Shown: positions 1 to 9,135 of the stretch, piece by piece
How positions within the stretch are numbered: the first letter of the stretch is position 1
Layout of the letters: every line of letters begins with the position of its first letter
NCBI GenBank assembly: GCA_014607495.2
Contig: CP053155.1
Span: 4,030,001 to 4,094,000, forward strand
Source: Carposina sasakii
Taxonomy: Eukaryota; Arthropoda; Insecta; Lepidoptera; Carposinidae
Direction of reading: 5' to 3'
DNA: 64,000 bases
Position numbers and translations under genes: made by a program
Notes under the pieces: model-generated
The model's database searches: none
The model's input: the letters and a program-made list of their open reading frames with translations, nothing else
Told to the model about the DNA's origin: nothing

Positions 1-2808
1 GTTTAGAATTGTAGTTGAATTGGATTTCCACTTACGTAAGTGGAAGTTTGCGCCACGCAAAATGCGGTGGATTTGGACAGCAGTTTCAGATACCTGGACT
101 TCATCATCCCCCCCGTGCAATAAGTCATCCATGTAAAAGTCGGATTTTATTATGGAGGATGCTATAGGAAACGCGGCCTTATTTTCAACCGCCAGCTGTT
201 GTAGACATCGTGTAGCTAAGTAAGGAGCGCACTTGAGACCAAAACTAAGTGTGGTTAACTTATATGTAAGTAATGGTTCCGTAGGGTTTTCACGCCATAA
301 TATGCATTGCAAATTTTGCTGTCCTGTGTTGACAAATATATTTCGGTACATTTTCTCAATATCTGCACTTATTATGTATTTAAATTTTCGAAAACGCAAA
401 AGTATATTCTCCAAACTATCCTGGTTCACTATACCTTTACATTGTATATCATTTAATGATTTTCCCGTGTTTGTCTTGCATGATGCATCGATGACGACTC
501 GTAACGGTGTTGTAGGTTTTTGTGGGTTCAGGACTGCGTGATGGGGCAAGTAGTTGCAGGGTTCAGAAGTGGTTTTCACAATCATATGCCCTGCAGTTTT
601 AAATTCTCTCATGAATTCTACATATTTTTGTTTGTAGATCGGATCTTTATCAAATTTAGACTCTAATGATTTAAATCGCCTGTAAGCTATTGGGCGAGAT
701 AAACCAAGAGAAGTGACTGGCTCCCGTAGCGGAAGAGTCACTATAAAGTTACCATCAGACTTTCTTGTGTGAGTTGCAAATGTTTCCTCACAATGTGTTA
801 TATCATCATTTGGTAAATCATATATTGGTTCGCTATCATTAAAAAAATTACTTGTAGTAAAATTGCATCTCACTTGCATTGGTTTATTTTCCCCTGAAAC
901 GCAGCCTGAAACCACCCATCCTAAACGAGTTCTCTGTAAAATAGGTAAGCCTTCGCCTAGGCTTTGCTGCCCGATACAAAGGAGTTGGAAAAATAGTTCC
1001 GCGCCGATAATTATATCAATCTCGCCCCCTTTATAGAATGAATCATCAGCAAGACAAAAGCGGTTTGGTATGTTTAAGTTTTGCGCGTTTGGTAGGTACG
1101 ATGGTAAGTTACAAATATTAGGTACAATGAAACAAGTTAATTTGGTTGAAAAATTATTGTCCTTTGAATAAATTGTTGCGCAACATATTTGGTTAATTTT
1201 TGTAACATTTTCATTGAAGCCAATGACCTCTATATCTAAATGTTGCTTAGGTAAGTGTAACTTGTTATATGCACTTTCGGTTATATAATTTGACTGGGAG
1301 CCCGAGTCTAACAGCGCTCGCATCTCGTGCATCCGATTGTTGTTATCTAACACATTGATTTGCGCCGTAGATAAAAAAACTGTTTTGCAATGCATTGGTA
1401 AATTTCCGCCAGCTTGGCTTACAGTTGTGTTTGAAACTTGTTGATTCGTAAACAAATTTACTGATTGAGTTTCCTGTTCAGGATTAGTTGATTGTACGTC
1501 ATTCATGGTTGATAGCCGAGACGTAGGTTGTGTGTTGGGTTGTTGCGTAATATGTAAAAACGTATGGTGTTTACCTTTACAAGTTTTACAGCGTGACGCG
1601 CGACAATTAGCTAAGATGTGATTAGAACCTAAGCAGTTTATGCATAAGTTTAATTTTTTTATTAGTTTTATGCGTGACTGTACATCCAGAGCTAAAAACC
1701 TTGGACATTGGTTGATAAAATGACCTTCCTTGCAATTGGGACATTGATTACGGTAAGTATAATTTTTGGGTACCTTATAACCTGTTGATGAGGACGTGGT
1801 GACCAAGACCTTTCGCGCGGATGTGATTGGAGGCCCTTCACTCGAATTGGTTCTGCCTTGGTCCAGCGTCTCAAGAAGATCAGCTCGAACTCGTAGGAAA
1901 GATTTAAATTCCTGCAAAGTTGGAAGTTCACGTGAGTTTATTTTTTCCTCCCACCTTTGGCGTAATGTGTTATCAAGTTTAGCTGACAAAAAGAAAATAA
2001 TTAATAAATCCCAACCGTCGGTAGAAATATTTAAAGACCTTAGGGTTCGCATATGTTTTGATATGTTATCAGCTAAGCTTCGCAAAGCTGATGCATTATT
2101 GGTAACAATATCTATATGGAATAGCGCTTTCAAATGGTTGTAAACAAGCACTCTTGGGTTATTATATCGTTCGCAGAGAAGCTGCCAAGCAATGGAATAG
2201 CTTTCTTCGGAGTACTCTAATGCACTTATAACCTCTAAAGCACTGTCCTTCAGACAGCTGCGTAGGTATTTAAACTTCTGAATCGACTTTAAGTTACTTT
2301 GATTTACAAGCGCATCAAAAGTGTCTCTAAATTCAATCCAATAAGTAATATCACCATGGAATGAGGGTAAGGAAATATCTGGAAACTTAATAGCATCATT
2401 GCAATGTGGGTTTTGTTGTGAATTTAAATTCGGTGGATTGGATGAGGTAGGCTCAGAAACGCTTTTTATATAGTTTTTGGCCTTTGCAAAAAATTGATAG
2501 TAGGTGTTCTCAAACATTTCCCTCTCTATCATCTCTTTATCTACATCGGAACTTAATGTCTCAATTTTATCTTGAATTTCGTGAAATTGCGAAAAAACCT
2601 TACACATATACTCTAATCTTAATTCGAGATCTATAATCTGTTCGGCCAATAATAATTTTGGATCTAAAGTTTGCACATATTTTTTGAATAAAGTTAATTT
2701 GGTTTTTTCTGTACCTCTTCTTTTTATTAAAGCTTTTAACTCTTTACTCTCAAAATGTTTAGACATTTCAGAGCTTGAATCGGAGTCTGATTCGTGCCTT
2801 TTAGACAT
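1..2808 (-). CDS. BEL/Pao Gag-Pol polyprotein, N-terminal 936 residues (partial)
   Basis: The ATG is at 2808-2806 and the frame stays open to the window edge with no stop. The N-terminal third is Gag-like: a lysine/glutamate-rich coiled region, then a block from about residue 130 resembling the DUF1759 domain of Pao elements (PSFHGDITYWIEF..F). Two zinc knuckles follow: C356/C359/H363/C368, with a CX2CX3HX4C spacing, and C389/C392/H397/C402, the standard CX2CX4HX4C. The aspartic protease active site is D501-S502-G503 in ALLDSGSQSNY, the DSG form usual in BEL/Pao. Reverse transcriptase follows, with RVVIDAS, a catalytic D in SADIEKMYRNI, and YMDD at about 891-894. The protein copies element RNA into cDNA inside Gag particles. 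Known from family: RNase H and integrase come next, outside the window. I chose this start because it is the first ATG after the leader and precedes the Gag-like region. Confidence 0.95.
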   Translation of the reverse strand, partial: MSKRHESDSDSSSEMSKHFESKELKALIKRRGTEKTKLTLFKKYVQTLDPKLLLAEQIIDLELRLEYMCKVFSQFHEIQDKIETLSSDVDKEMIEREMFENTYYQFFAKAKNYIKSVSEPTSSNPPNLNSQQNPHCNDAIKFPDISLPSFHGDITYWIEFRDTFDALVNQSNLKSIQKFKYLRSCLKDSALEVISALEYSEESYSIAWQLLCERYNNPRVLVYNHLKALFHIDIVTNNASALRSLADNISKHMRTLRSLNISTDGWDLLIIFFLSAKLDNTLRQRWEEKINSRELPTLQEFKSFLRVRADLLETLDQGRTNSSEGPPITSARKVLVTTSSSTGYKVPKNYTYRNQCPNCKEGHFINQCPRFLALDVQSRIKLIKKLNLCINCLGSNHILANCRASRCKTCKGKHHTFLHITQQPNTQPTSRLSTMNDVQSTNPEQETQSVNLFTNQQVSNTTVSQAGGNLPMHCKTVFLSTAQINVLDNNNRMHEMRALLDSGSQSNYITESAYNKLHLPKQHLDIEVIGFNENVTKINQICCATIYSKDNNFSTKLTCFIVPNICNLPSYLPNAQNLNIPNRFCLADDSFYKGGEIDIIIGAELFFQLLCIGQQSLGEGLPILQRTRLGWVVSGCVSGENKPMQVRCNFTTSNFFNDSEPIYDLPNDDITHCEETFATHTRKSDGNFIVTLPLREPVTSLGLSRPIAYRRFKSLESKFDKDPIYKQKYVEFMREFKTAGHMIVKTTSEPCNYLPHHAVLNPQKPTTPLRVVIDASCKTNTGKSLNDIQCKGIVNQDSLENILLRFRKFKYIISADIEKMYRNIFVNTGQQNLQCILWRENPTEPLLTYKLTTLSFGLKCAPYLATRCLQQLAVENKAAFPIASSIIKSDFYMDDLLHGGDDEVQVSETAVQIHRILRGANFHLRKWKSNSTTILN

Positions 2809-3215
2809 TTTGAAATAATAATAAAATACGATGTAGATATAAGCAAATACCTAGGAATAGCAATGATACACTAGCAATAAAACAACCAGCCACTTACCTG
2901 TAGACAGTAACCCAAATACTTAGCCAGACTTTCCTTTCTATTGTTCTCGGTACAATTTGCGCATGCCACGTGTAGGTTGATGAAGGTTAACTCTAGAATC
3001 TGGGTAAATCTTGATTTATTTTCTTCTTAATTGGTAAAAAACTATATCGCTACAAAGTTCTTCGATGGTTTGCCACTCGATTTCCACCTTCCCTGGGTAA
3101 AATAAGTAATCTCCGTTTCTGGAAATTTCCACGTTGTCGTTCGCGTAGGCTTGACAAGTTCTTTTCGAGTATCTTCGGAAATTCTTATCGCCACACACGT
3201 TCTTACTGAAGAGTT
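2809..3215 (-). other. BEL/Pao untranslated leader
   Basis: This is the stretch between the primer-binding site and the Gag-Pol start. Short open frames cross it on the minus strand (3016-3288 and 3042-3278) but overlap the LTR and primer site. They have no recognisable domain and are treated as chance. Confidence 0.7.
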
Positions 3216-3235
3216 GCAGTATTCTGGGGTCACCA
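3216..3235 (-). other. Primer-binding site of the BEL/Pao element
   Basis: Read on the minus strand the 20 bases are TGGTGACCCCAGAATACTGC, starting one base after an LTR end ...AACA. A TGGTGACCCC start next to the LTR is typical of BEL/Pao elements and pairs with a tRNA 3' end in GGGGTCACCA. I did not identify the tRNA species. Confidence 0.75.
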
Positions 3236-3236
3236 A

Positions 3237-3475
3237 TGTTCCTGATGCAGCCAGGAGTTGGGAAAGGTGGTGAAGCAAATAAAATCACTCAGAGCGTCTT
3301 GTTCTTGCGTTTCTATATTCGATCTATGTCTATTTTTATTAGCGCCATCTAGCCTCCGGGTCCAGTATCCGTTCGTATGGTCGATACATTATGGGTGCTA
3401 GAGTGATACAGTTAACCTAAGTTAAGACTAGATGGCGCTAGTGAAGGTTCTTATAATATATTATAGTTAACGCCA
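3237..3475 (-). repeat. 5' LTR of the BEL/Pao element (outer boundary uncertain)
   Basis: The inner end is fixed by the primer-binding site: on the minus strand the LTR ends in CA at 3237. It contains an AATAAA-like signal (near 3335-3340) and the motif AGCGCCATCT or its complement at about 3345, 3431 and 3475. No TG...CA pair with a target duplication could be confirmed at the other end, because the following LINE begins there. Confidence 0.5.
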
Positions 3476-3476
3476 G

Positions 3477-6317
3477 ATGGCGCTATTAAATAAAATAAAT
3501 GTGGTTGTGTCTGTGACATATATTAATATGGATAATACAAAAACAATAATATACCCTATAAAATTTGCAACGTTTAACTGTAAGAACATAAAAAGGTCGT
3601 ATCTACATATTAAGGACTTGTGTCATGACTATGATATTATCGCATTGCAAGAAACTTGGCTGTTGCCGGACGATATACCATTTATCGGTCAAATTGACAC
3701 CAGTTTTGAATATCACGCTGTATCAGTGGTCGACACTTCAAGCGGGCCACTGCGCGGCCGGCCGTACGGGGGCGTTGCCGTACTGTGGAGGAAGAGTATG
3801 TTTACCAACGTGACTCCGATCAGCTGTTCATCGACCAGGATAGTGGCAGTGCAAATCTCGTTTGCAGATCGTAGCCTTATTGTCATGTCTGTTTACATGC
3901 CCACAGACTGTAAGGATAACTTGCCTTTATTTACGGAATGTTTAGGTGTTATGAGTTCGATACTGCAAGATAGTGATAATGAGTGCGCGCTTATGTTTGG
4001 TGATTATAACGCGGCGCCGGGACGTCTGTTTGGCAAGGAACTTACTAAATACTGTGAGGATCAGGACTGGGTATGTGCTGACATTCAGCTGCTCGGTAAG
4101 TCTTCTGGAACTTTTACTTATCTCAGCGAAATAAATGGCAAGATGAGTTGGCTTGACCACTGTGTAGCGACAGCGGGTGCTTGGAACGTTATAAGATCAG
4201 TGCGTGTCATAAACGAAGTGTCATGGTCTGATCACTTCCCGTTGGTGTTTGAGTGTGACCTTAGTGTGATTTTGCAAAAAATAACTGTAAATGAATCTTT
4301 GGTTAATAAAGTTGTATGGGGTCATCGAACTTCCGTCCAGGCCGACATGTATAATAATTACTGTACGCAATACTTAGAAAATATTTCGATGCATATGTGT
4401 GACTGCTCGGATGCGTCATGCAAGGTCATTTCGCATCGTGATCATATTGATAAATTTTACAGTAAAATCGTAGATTGTTTGCGTTGCGCGGCGATTAAGT
4501 CATATAAATATAAAAAGCGTAGTAAAAGCTATATTACTGGTTGGAACTGTTACATACGGGGCTTGCATGAAGCGTCTCGTGTGGCTTATAGAATGTGGTT
4601 GTTGTATGGCCGGCCTGGCCAGGGAGCAATATACGAAAAAATGTATGAAACTAAACGTTTATTTAAAAATAAGGTTAAATGGTGTCAGAATAATGAATTA
4701 CAGATTAAAATGGATATAATTACAGGGCACAGATCATCGCATGATTTCGGAAAATTTTGGAAATCAACTAATTGTCTGTCTTTTAAAGCAAGTAGACCAT
4801 TGACAGTAAATGGTACTCAATGTCCCCAAATGATTGCGGAGATGTTTGTTAAGCAATTTAAATATGCCAATACCACTACTAGTAACAGTTCTGTGAATCA
4901 GTGCGGGGGCCGTTATGCCTCAGCGTCGTCACTGCCGCCGCCGGTAACTTCTAGTTTTACTATTAGTGCGGAGATGGTCCGTGCGTGTGTGTGTAGAATG
5001 AAGCGAGGTAAGTCGCCGGGGCATGACGGCCTCAGTGTTGAGCATATTTTGTGTGGAGGTATGCTTCTTTACGAGAGGCTAGCACATTTTTATAACCTAT
5101 GTATAACACATGGCTATTTCCCTAAAGATTTTATGAAAACTATTGTAGTTCCTTTGGCAAAAAACGGGGCTGCTGATCTGTCAAACCTATCCAATTACCG
5201 ACCAATCTCCTTAGCTACTGTTTTATCAAAGATCTTCGAAAGATTGCTTCAGCCGCAGCTGGATAAGTACATACGCCTTAATGACGCACAGTTTGGCTTT
5301 CGTACTGGTCATTCCACAGATATGGCTATCTTTTCACTAAAGAACACTGTTAAATACTATCTACAAAGAAAAACTAATGTATATGCTTGCTTTCTTGATC
5401 TTAGTCGTGCCTTTGACACAATTGACTATAACATCTTATGGTCAAAGATGGAGAGGGTAGGTATTCCACTCGACATAATCAGGTTAATGAAGTACTGGTA
5501 CGGGGGCCAGATGAATGCTGTGAGATGGGGCAACGCTTTATCTACTGAGTATTCGCTCAGCTGTGGCGTTAGACAAGGTGGTTTGACGTCACCAACCCTA
5601 TTTAATTTGTATATTGATGAACTGTTAGATAAGCTTAGTAATACCAAGGTAGGTTGTAGTTTAAACAATGAAAGTGTTAATAACATAAGCTATGCGGACG
5701 ATATGGTCCTGTTGAGCCCTTCTGTCAAGGGATTAAGACTGCTGCTTGCAGTGTGCGAGAACTATGCGATAACTCATGGCCTGACATACAATGTAAAAAA
5801 GACAGAAGTTGTTATCTTCAAGCAAGGAAAAGACCCCCCATTTATTCCACAAGTAAGGTTGTGTGGCTCACAACTAAACATTGTTTCTAGCTTTAAGTAT
5901 TTAGGACATGTTATTAATGATAGATTAAGGGATGATGACGATTTAGAAAGGCAAAGACGTTCCACTGCTGCCAAAAGTAACATGCTCGCACGACGATTTG
6001 CGCGATGTTCCAAACAAGTCAAAATTACCCTGTTTAAAGCTTATTGCCAGGCATTCTACACCAGCCAACTCTGGAATAACTATACGCAGCGTGCTTACCA
6101 CGCGATGCGCGTGCAATACAATAACGCCTTCCGATGTATGCTCGGCTTGCCGTGGCGGTGTAGTGCGTCCGGCATGTTTGCAGAGAACAGGGTAGACGAT
6201 TTTTATGCCGTTATTCGAAAGAGGCATGCCTCCTTTATGGCGCGGGTCAGAGAGACAGACAATGGACTGCTGAGGGCTGTATATGAGAGCTGCAAATTCT
6301 CCATTTGCGGTCTTTAG
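3477..6317 (+). CDS. LINE ORF2-type protein: APE endonuclease + reverse transcriptase (946 aa, intact)
   Basis: An uninterrupted 946-codon frame ends in TAG at 6315-6317. The N-terminal AP-endonuclease-like domain starts at about residue 30 (KFATFNCKN). It shows E59 in ALQETW, D176/N178 in GDYNA and D252/H253 in WSDHFPL, the residues used to nick target DNA. The reverse transcriptase spans about residues 500-800: GKSPGHDG, NYRPISL, GFRTGHS, FLDLSRAFD at 639-647, GVRQGGLTSP, and catalytic YADD at 739-742. A cysteine- and basic-rich C-terminus follows. The protein nicks chromosomal DNA and primes reverse transcription of its own RNA there. The first ATG (3477) may still lie in LTR-derived sequence; Met18 (3528) is the better biological start because the endonuclease fold begins shortly after it. 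No frameshift or missing catalytic residue was seen, so this copy could be active. Confidence 0.93.
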   Translation: MALLNKINVVVSVTYINMDNTKTIIYPIKFATFNCKNIKRSYLHIKDLCHDYDIIALQETWLLPDDIPFIGQIDTSFEYHAVSVVDTSSGPLRGRPYGGVAVLWRKSMFTNVTPISCSSTRIVAVQISFADRSLIVMSVYMPTDCKDNLPLFTECLGVMSSILQDSDNECALMFGDYNAAPGRLFGKELTKYCEDQDWVCADIQLLGKSSGTFTYLSEINGKMSWLDHCVATAGAWNVIRSVRVINEVSWSDHFPLVFECDLSVILQKITVNESLVNKVVWGHRTSVQADMYNNYCTQYLENISMHMCDCSDASCKVISHRDHIDKFYSKIVDCLRCAAIKSYKYKKRSKSYITGWNCYIRGLHEASRVAYRMWLLYGRPGQGAIYEKMYETKRLFKNKVKWCQNNELQIKMDIITGHRSSHDFGKFWKSTNCLSFKASRPLTVNGTQCPQMIAEMFVKQFKYANTTTSNSSVNQCGGRYASASSLPPPVTSSFTISAEMVRACVCRMKRGKSPGHDGLSVEHILCGGMLLYERLAHFYNLCITHGYFPKDFMKTIVVPLAKNGAADLSNLSNYRPISLATVLSKIFERLLQPQLDKYIRLNDAQFGFRTGHSTDMAIFSLKNTVKYYLQRKTNVYACFLDLSRAFDTIDYNILWSKMERVGIPLDIIRLMKYWYGGQMNAVRWGNALSTEYSLSCGVRQGGLTSPTLFNLYIDELLDKLSNTKVGCSLNNESVNNISYADDMVLLSPSVKGLRLLLAVCENYAITHGLTYNVKKTEVVIFKQGKDPPFIPQVRLCGSQLNIVSSFKYLGHVINDRLRDDDDLERQRRSTAAKSNMLARRFARCSKQVKITLFKAYCQAFYTSQLWNNYTQRAYHAMRVQYNNAFRCMLGLPWRCSASGMFAENRVDDFYAVIRKRHASFMARVRETDNGLLRAVYESCKFSICGL

Positions 6318-6447
6318 TACGTCCAGCTACATAATCTTATTTATACATTGTTTTAATTTATTTAAATTTTTAATTGTTAATTGGTTTTTAATTGTTCTGA
6401 TTGTATGTCTAAATTTATAATATGGGTGTATACCTGAAATAAATGAA

Positions 6448-6468
6448 TTTATTATTATTATTATTATT
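6448..6468. repeat. (TTA)n microsatellite shared by two LINE-like tails
   Basis: Seven TTA/ATT units lie between the 3' end of the plus-strand LINE and the 3' end of the minus-strand element at 6469-7145. It serves as the tail of both. Confidence 0.85.
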
Positions 6469-7145
6469 GTATCTCTGTCTAAATTCTCGGGACTACAGAG
6501 TCCCGGTCCTTTGAGAGGCGTGCATCGGGCCGTGGCCAAGATGTAGAGGCCCTTTTTAGAGAACTTTAATATTGTGTGGGATACACATGGCGGATACCAT
6601 CGCCGACCGCACAATATGATACATCCGGCGATGGTCCCCGCCATGTGCAAGACTATTGGAGTGCAGATCTATGTCATGCGATGGAAACAAAGGTCATGGG
6701 CTATGGGGCTGAATGTTGGGTGGGGTTGGGTAACTGGGCTATTGAAGGAGACTAACGGACGCCTGCCATTACAACTAAGTCTCATAATTGTTTGGTGGCA
6801 GGCGGTGACTCGCCAACTCATTTCATGGGCCCCCTGAAACGGCCGCACGCACGGAGCGACAAAGGGGGCAACATTTGGTGAGCGGCTAGGGTGGAGGGGT
6901 GCCCCTGGACTTTAAACCGAAGCCAACTTGCCACTTACTGACGGGCACGTCCACCCTCGAGCTGTCATAGCTCTCGCGACTCCACTCTGCCCGGCCGGCG
7001 AAGGCAAGGCAGAGGTGGGGGAACTGTTCCTCGTCAGACCTCACTCCGGCGCCGGAGATGAGGAACAGGGTCTTCCCCCGGGAGTACTTCAGGTCCGTGG
7101 GAACGCTACCTCCCAACAGCTCGCCACAAGCTGCCCTGCGGGCTT
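6469..7145 (-). mobile_element. 0.67-kb TAA-bounded retroelement, copy 1
   Basis: This is an inverted copy of the sequence at 58616-59284, colinear over essentially the whole length with scattered substitutions. Both copies begin at exactly the same base (AAGCCCGCAGGGC...) directly after (TAA)n and end just before (TAA)n. On the minus strand the first part encodes a GC-rich frame ([12 protein letters not shown], then [25 protein letters not shown]) that is open to the 5' border and stops about 230 bases in; about 450 bases of non-coding sequence follow. I do not recognise the peptide. It could be the C-terminus of a LINE ORF, which would make this a 5'-truncated or short non-autonomous LINE. 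Confidence 0.8.
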
Positions 7146-7163
7146 ATTATTATTATTATTATA
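7146..7163. repeat. (TTA)n microsatellite at the 5' border of the TAA-bounded element
   Basis: Six TTA/ATT units border the element on its 5' side, matching the (TAA)n on the other side. This suggests insertion into a TAA repeat. Confidence 0.8.
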
Positions 7164-7476
7164 ACTCTATTAAGTGCCGGTTGCCTTACCTACCTTTGAA
7201 ATCTATTGTTCATATGATACTAATTCGAACTGAAACATATTTAATTTTGCAAACCCCTTTATAAATTGGTTTTCCGAATATGCTTAATTTACCTACATAA
7301 ATTGCTAACATATTGAATTTGTAAACCGAAAATAACCACCATTGTAACTTTTAAAATTGAATATTGCGGGCTTACAAATATTAAGTGAGTAAAATAAAAT
7401 ATGTACTATAAAAGCCAGATAAATTACGAAAATATATTAACAGAACATATTGTGTAAACTTTTAGCTTTCTAGACC
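7164..7476. other. AT-rich spacer
   Basis: No open frame, repeat or RNA gene recognised. Confidence 0.6.
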
Positions 7477-7483
7477 GTTAGAC

Positions 7484-7755
7484 CATAGAGGAATAAGATG
7501 TAGACATAGAGTGCTAATGTCATACTAACAGTTTCGATGCACCATTAGACTTTTCAGTGCCTCACAATTCCAGTCCATGACACTAAGATTGCATTACTAT
7601 ACGTTACAATACATTAGTAATATAGTACATTGCTATACATTACACTAATAGAATCTAAGTGTCAAGGACTGGAATTGTGAGGCAGCGAAAAGTCTAATGG
7701 TGCATTGAAAAAGTTAGTATGACATTAGCACTCTATGACATCTTATTCCTCTATG
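7484..7755. mobile_element. 272-bp foldback MITE with ~110-bp inverted repeats
   Basis: The left arm (from CATAGAGGAATAAGATG) and the right arm (ending CATCTTATTCCTCTATG) are inverted copies over about 110 bp with few mismatches, separated by an AT-rich centre. The flanking 7-mer GTTAGAC is present at 7477-7483 and 7756-7762. It has no coding capacity. The superfamily is not assigned. Confidence 0.9.
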
Positions 7756-7762
7756 GTTAGAC

Positions 7763-8977
7763 TACGTCGGACTCATAATCTAAATTATTAAAAAAGCTTA
7801 TACAACGTTACCTAAATTAATACAAATAACACCTAATGACTATCATAAACACCCCCCCCTCACCATCTATCTCCCCCACTATTCCCATGAAAAGCGTCAT
7901 TAACAAAAGTCACGTAGATGCGACCAACACAGTAAGGAACTCTGTTCTACCACGATAACCAATTCATCTAAACTCATCGATGCCAAGCGAATAGATGTCT
8001 TATGGTGAGTATAAATAACAATTCGATGCTGTATATCGGCGATATAAGAAAACGTGGTTATGTCTAGACTTCTTGACCAGGGTTTAGTAAATAACAACAC
8101 ATATATTCATTTGACTAGCATACGCCTGCGTCTGCGACTTTGTGTAGCGTGAATTACAAAGCCTATGCATTGTAATTCTATACCTATATAAACTATTCGT
8201 AGAAGACTAACAAACATCCAAACATTCGTTCTTACAAACTTTTTGTTACCTAATAACAGTTTCAATATGTTAATAGGTTTTAATTTAAAAAGGTTTTTGT
8301 ATAGATTGGGGATGGGGGAATTATCATTTTTCTCTGTGAAGTGAATATGAACACAGATAAAATTGTTAATATTGTAACGTAACTCAAATGAGTATAAGTA
8401 CTTATCCAGTTTTAAAAAACCAACGTTAACAAAAAACGTTATATTGAGTTTATAAAATTAATCATTATAAAAGTCGGATTGAGCCGGTTCGATCTGGATC
8501 GAGGGGCGCCGCTGATTGGTCCGCTGCGGCGGTATTACCGGCCCGCTGATTGCACGAATCTTTTAAATTTCATCGTCGGTTTGTGTACAATAACATCGGT
8601 TATATAATCAAAACAAGGCTTCATTCATATGATAATCCAATAAAACCCAGGGTAGGTATATAATTCTTTATTTAAGAATGATAGATGTATGACGAGTAAC
8701 GGAACGTATACAATCGCACATAATCAAATAGAATTTCTGGCTAGTGAAAACAATAATGCTGTTTGTTTTGGGATAATAGTACTTGTTCAGCGTTATAGTA
8801 TTTTCCTAGCTATCACTTACACCCTGTATTGTTCGAATAAAACATATAAGTATAGGTACATATTTCTAGCAAATTTTACAATATATGTATACATACTCAT
8901 CATCAAGGATGTTTGCAAAAATTTGTTATGATTCGGATATACTTTTTAACTAAATAGTCTTAATTTTATTTATTTAC
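7763..8977. other. Unique AT-rich stretch
   Basis: No gene recognised. A block at about 8790-8833 ending in ...CACTTACACCCTGTA matches the right end of the 46103-46557 element and is a decayed fragment of that family. A GC-richer patch at 8470-8560 has no assignable function. Confidence 0.5.
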
Positions 8978-9135
8978 AATATAAGAGGTCAGGTCAAGAG
9001 TACCCTAAACCGACGAGCGTGCATGAAGAATATCATGAAAGTACGAGTAGATGAAGCGAAAGAGGTGTGTCAGGATCGTAGCAAATGGAGATCCGTGATC
9101 TCTGCCTACCCCTCCGGGAAAGAGGCGTGATTATT
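8978..9135 (+). mobile_element. LINE 3' fragment (ORF C-terminus and tail)
   Basis: One frame reads DEAKEVCQDRSKWRSVISAY then PSGKEA and a stop, typical of a LINE ORF C-terminus. The nucleotides around the stop (CTCTGCCTACCCCT...AAAGAGGCGTGATTAT) match the 3' tail of SINE-like family A in this window. A second, more decayed copy is at 54595-54712. The 5' part is absent, as expected of 5'-truncated retroposition. Confidence 0.65.

Larger units (their letters stand above)
1..3475 (-). mobile_element. BEL/Pao LTR retrotransposon, 5' part (runs off left edge)
   Basis: On the minus strand the order is LTR (about 3475-3237), primer-binding site, untranslated leader (3215-2809), then a Gag-Pol ORF open to base 1. 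RNase H, integrase and the 3' LTR must lie outside the window. An unbroken frame over 936 codons suggests a young, possibly mobile insertion. The LTR side abuts the 5' end of a LINE on the opposite strand, so the two are head-to-head. The exact upstream LTR end is uncertain because the partner LTR is not visible. Confidence 0.9.
3477..6468 (+). mobile_element. Non-LTR retrotransposon (LINE), apparently near full length
   Basis: One ORF (endonuclease plus reverse transcriptase) is followed by a short AT-rich 3' UTR with AATAAA at 6438-6443 and a (TTA)n tail at 6448-6468 rather than poly(A). The single-ORF layout, the APE-type endonuclease and the reverse transcriptase block FLDLSRAFDTID/YADD resemble the Daphne/Rex1-like part of the CR1-Jockey assemblage; the clade is inferred from motif resemblance only. 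The 5' end abuts the BEL LTR. The tail runs directly into the (TAA)n tail of another element on the opposite strand. Confidence 0.9.

Noticed and set aside
233..541. 102-codon plus-strand frame
   Set aside because: It is the antisense of the BEL/Pao reverse transcriptase, which is open on the minus strand over this interval.
3016..3288. Minus-strand 90-codon frame before Gag-Pol
   Set aside because: It spans the primer-binding site and LTR end, and has no domain.
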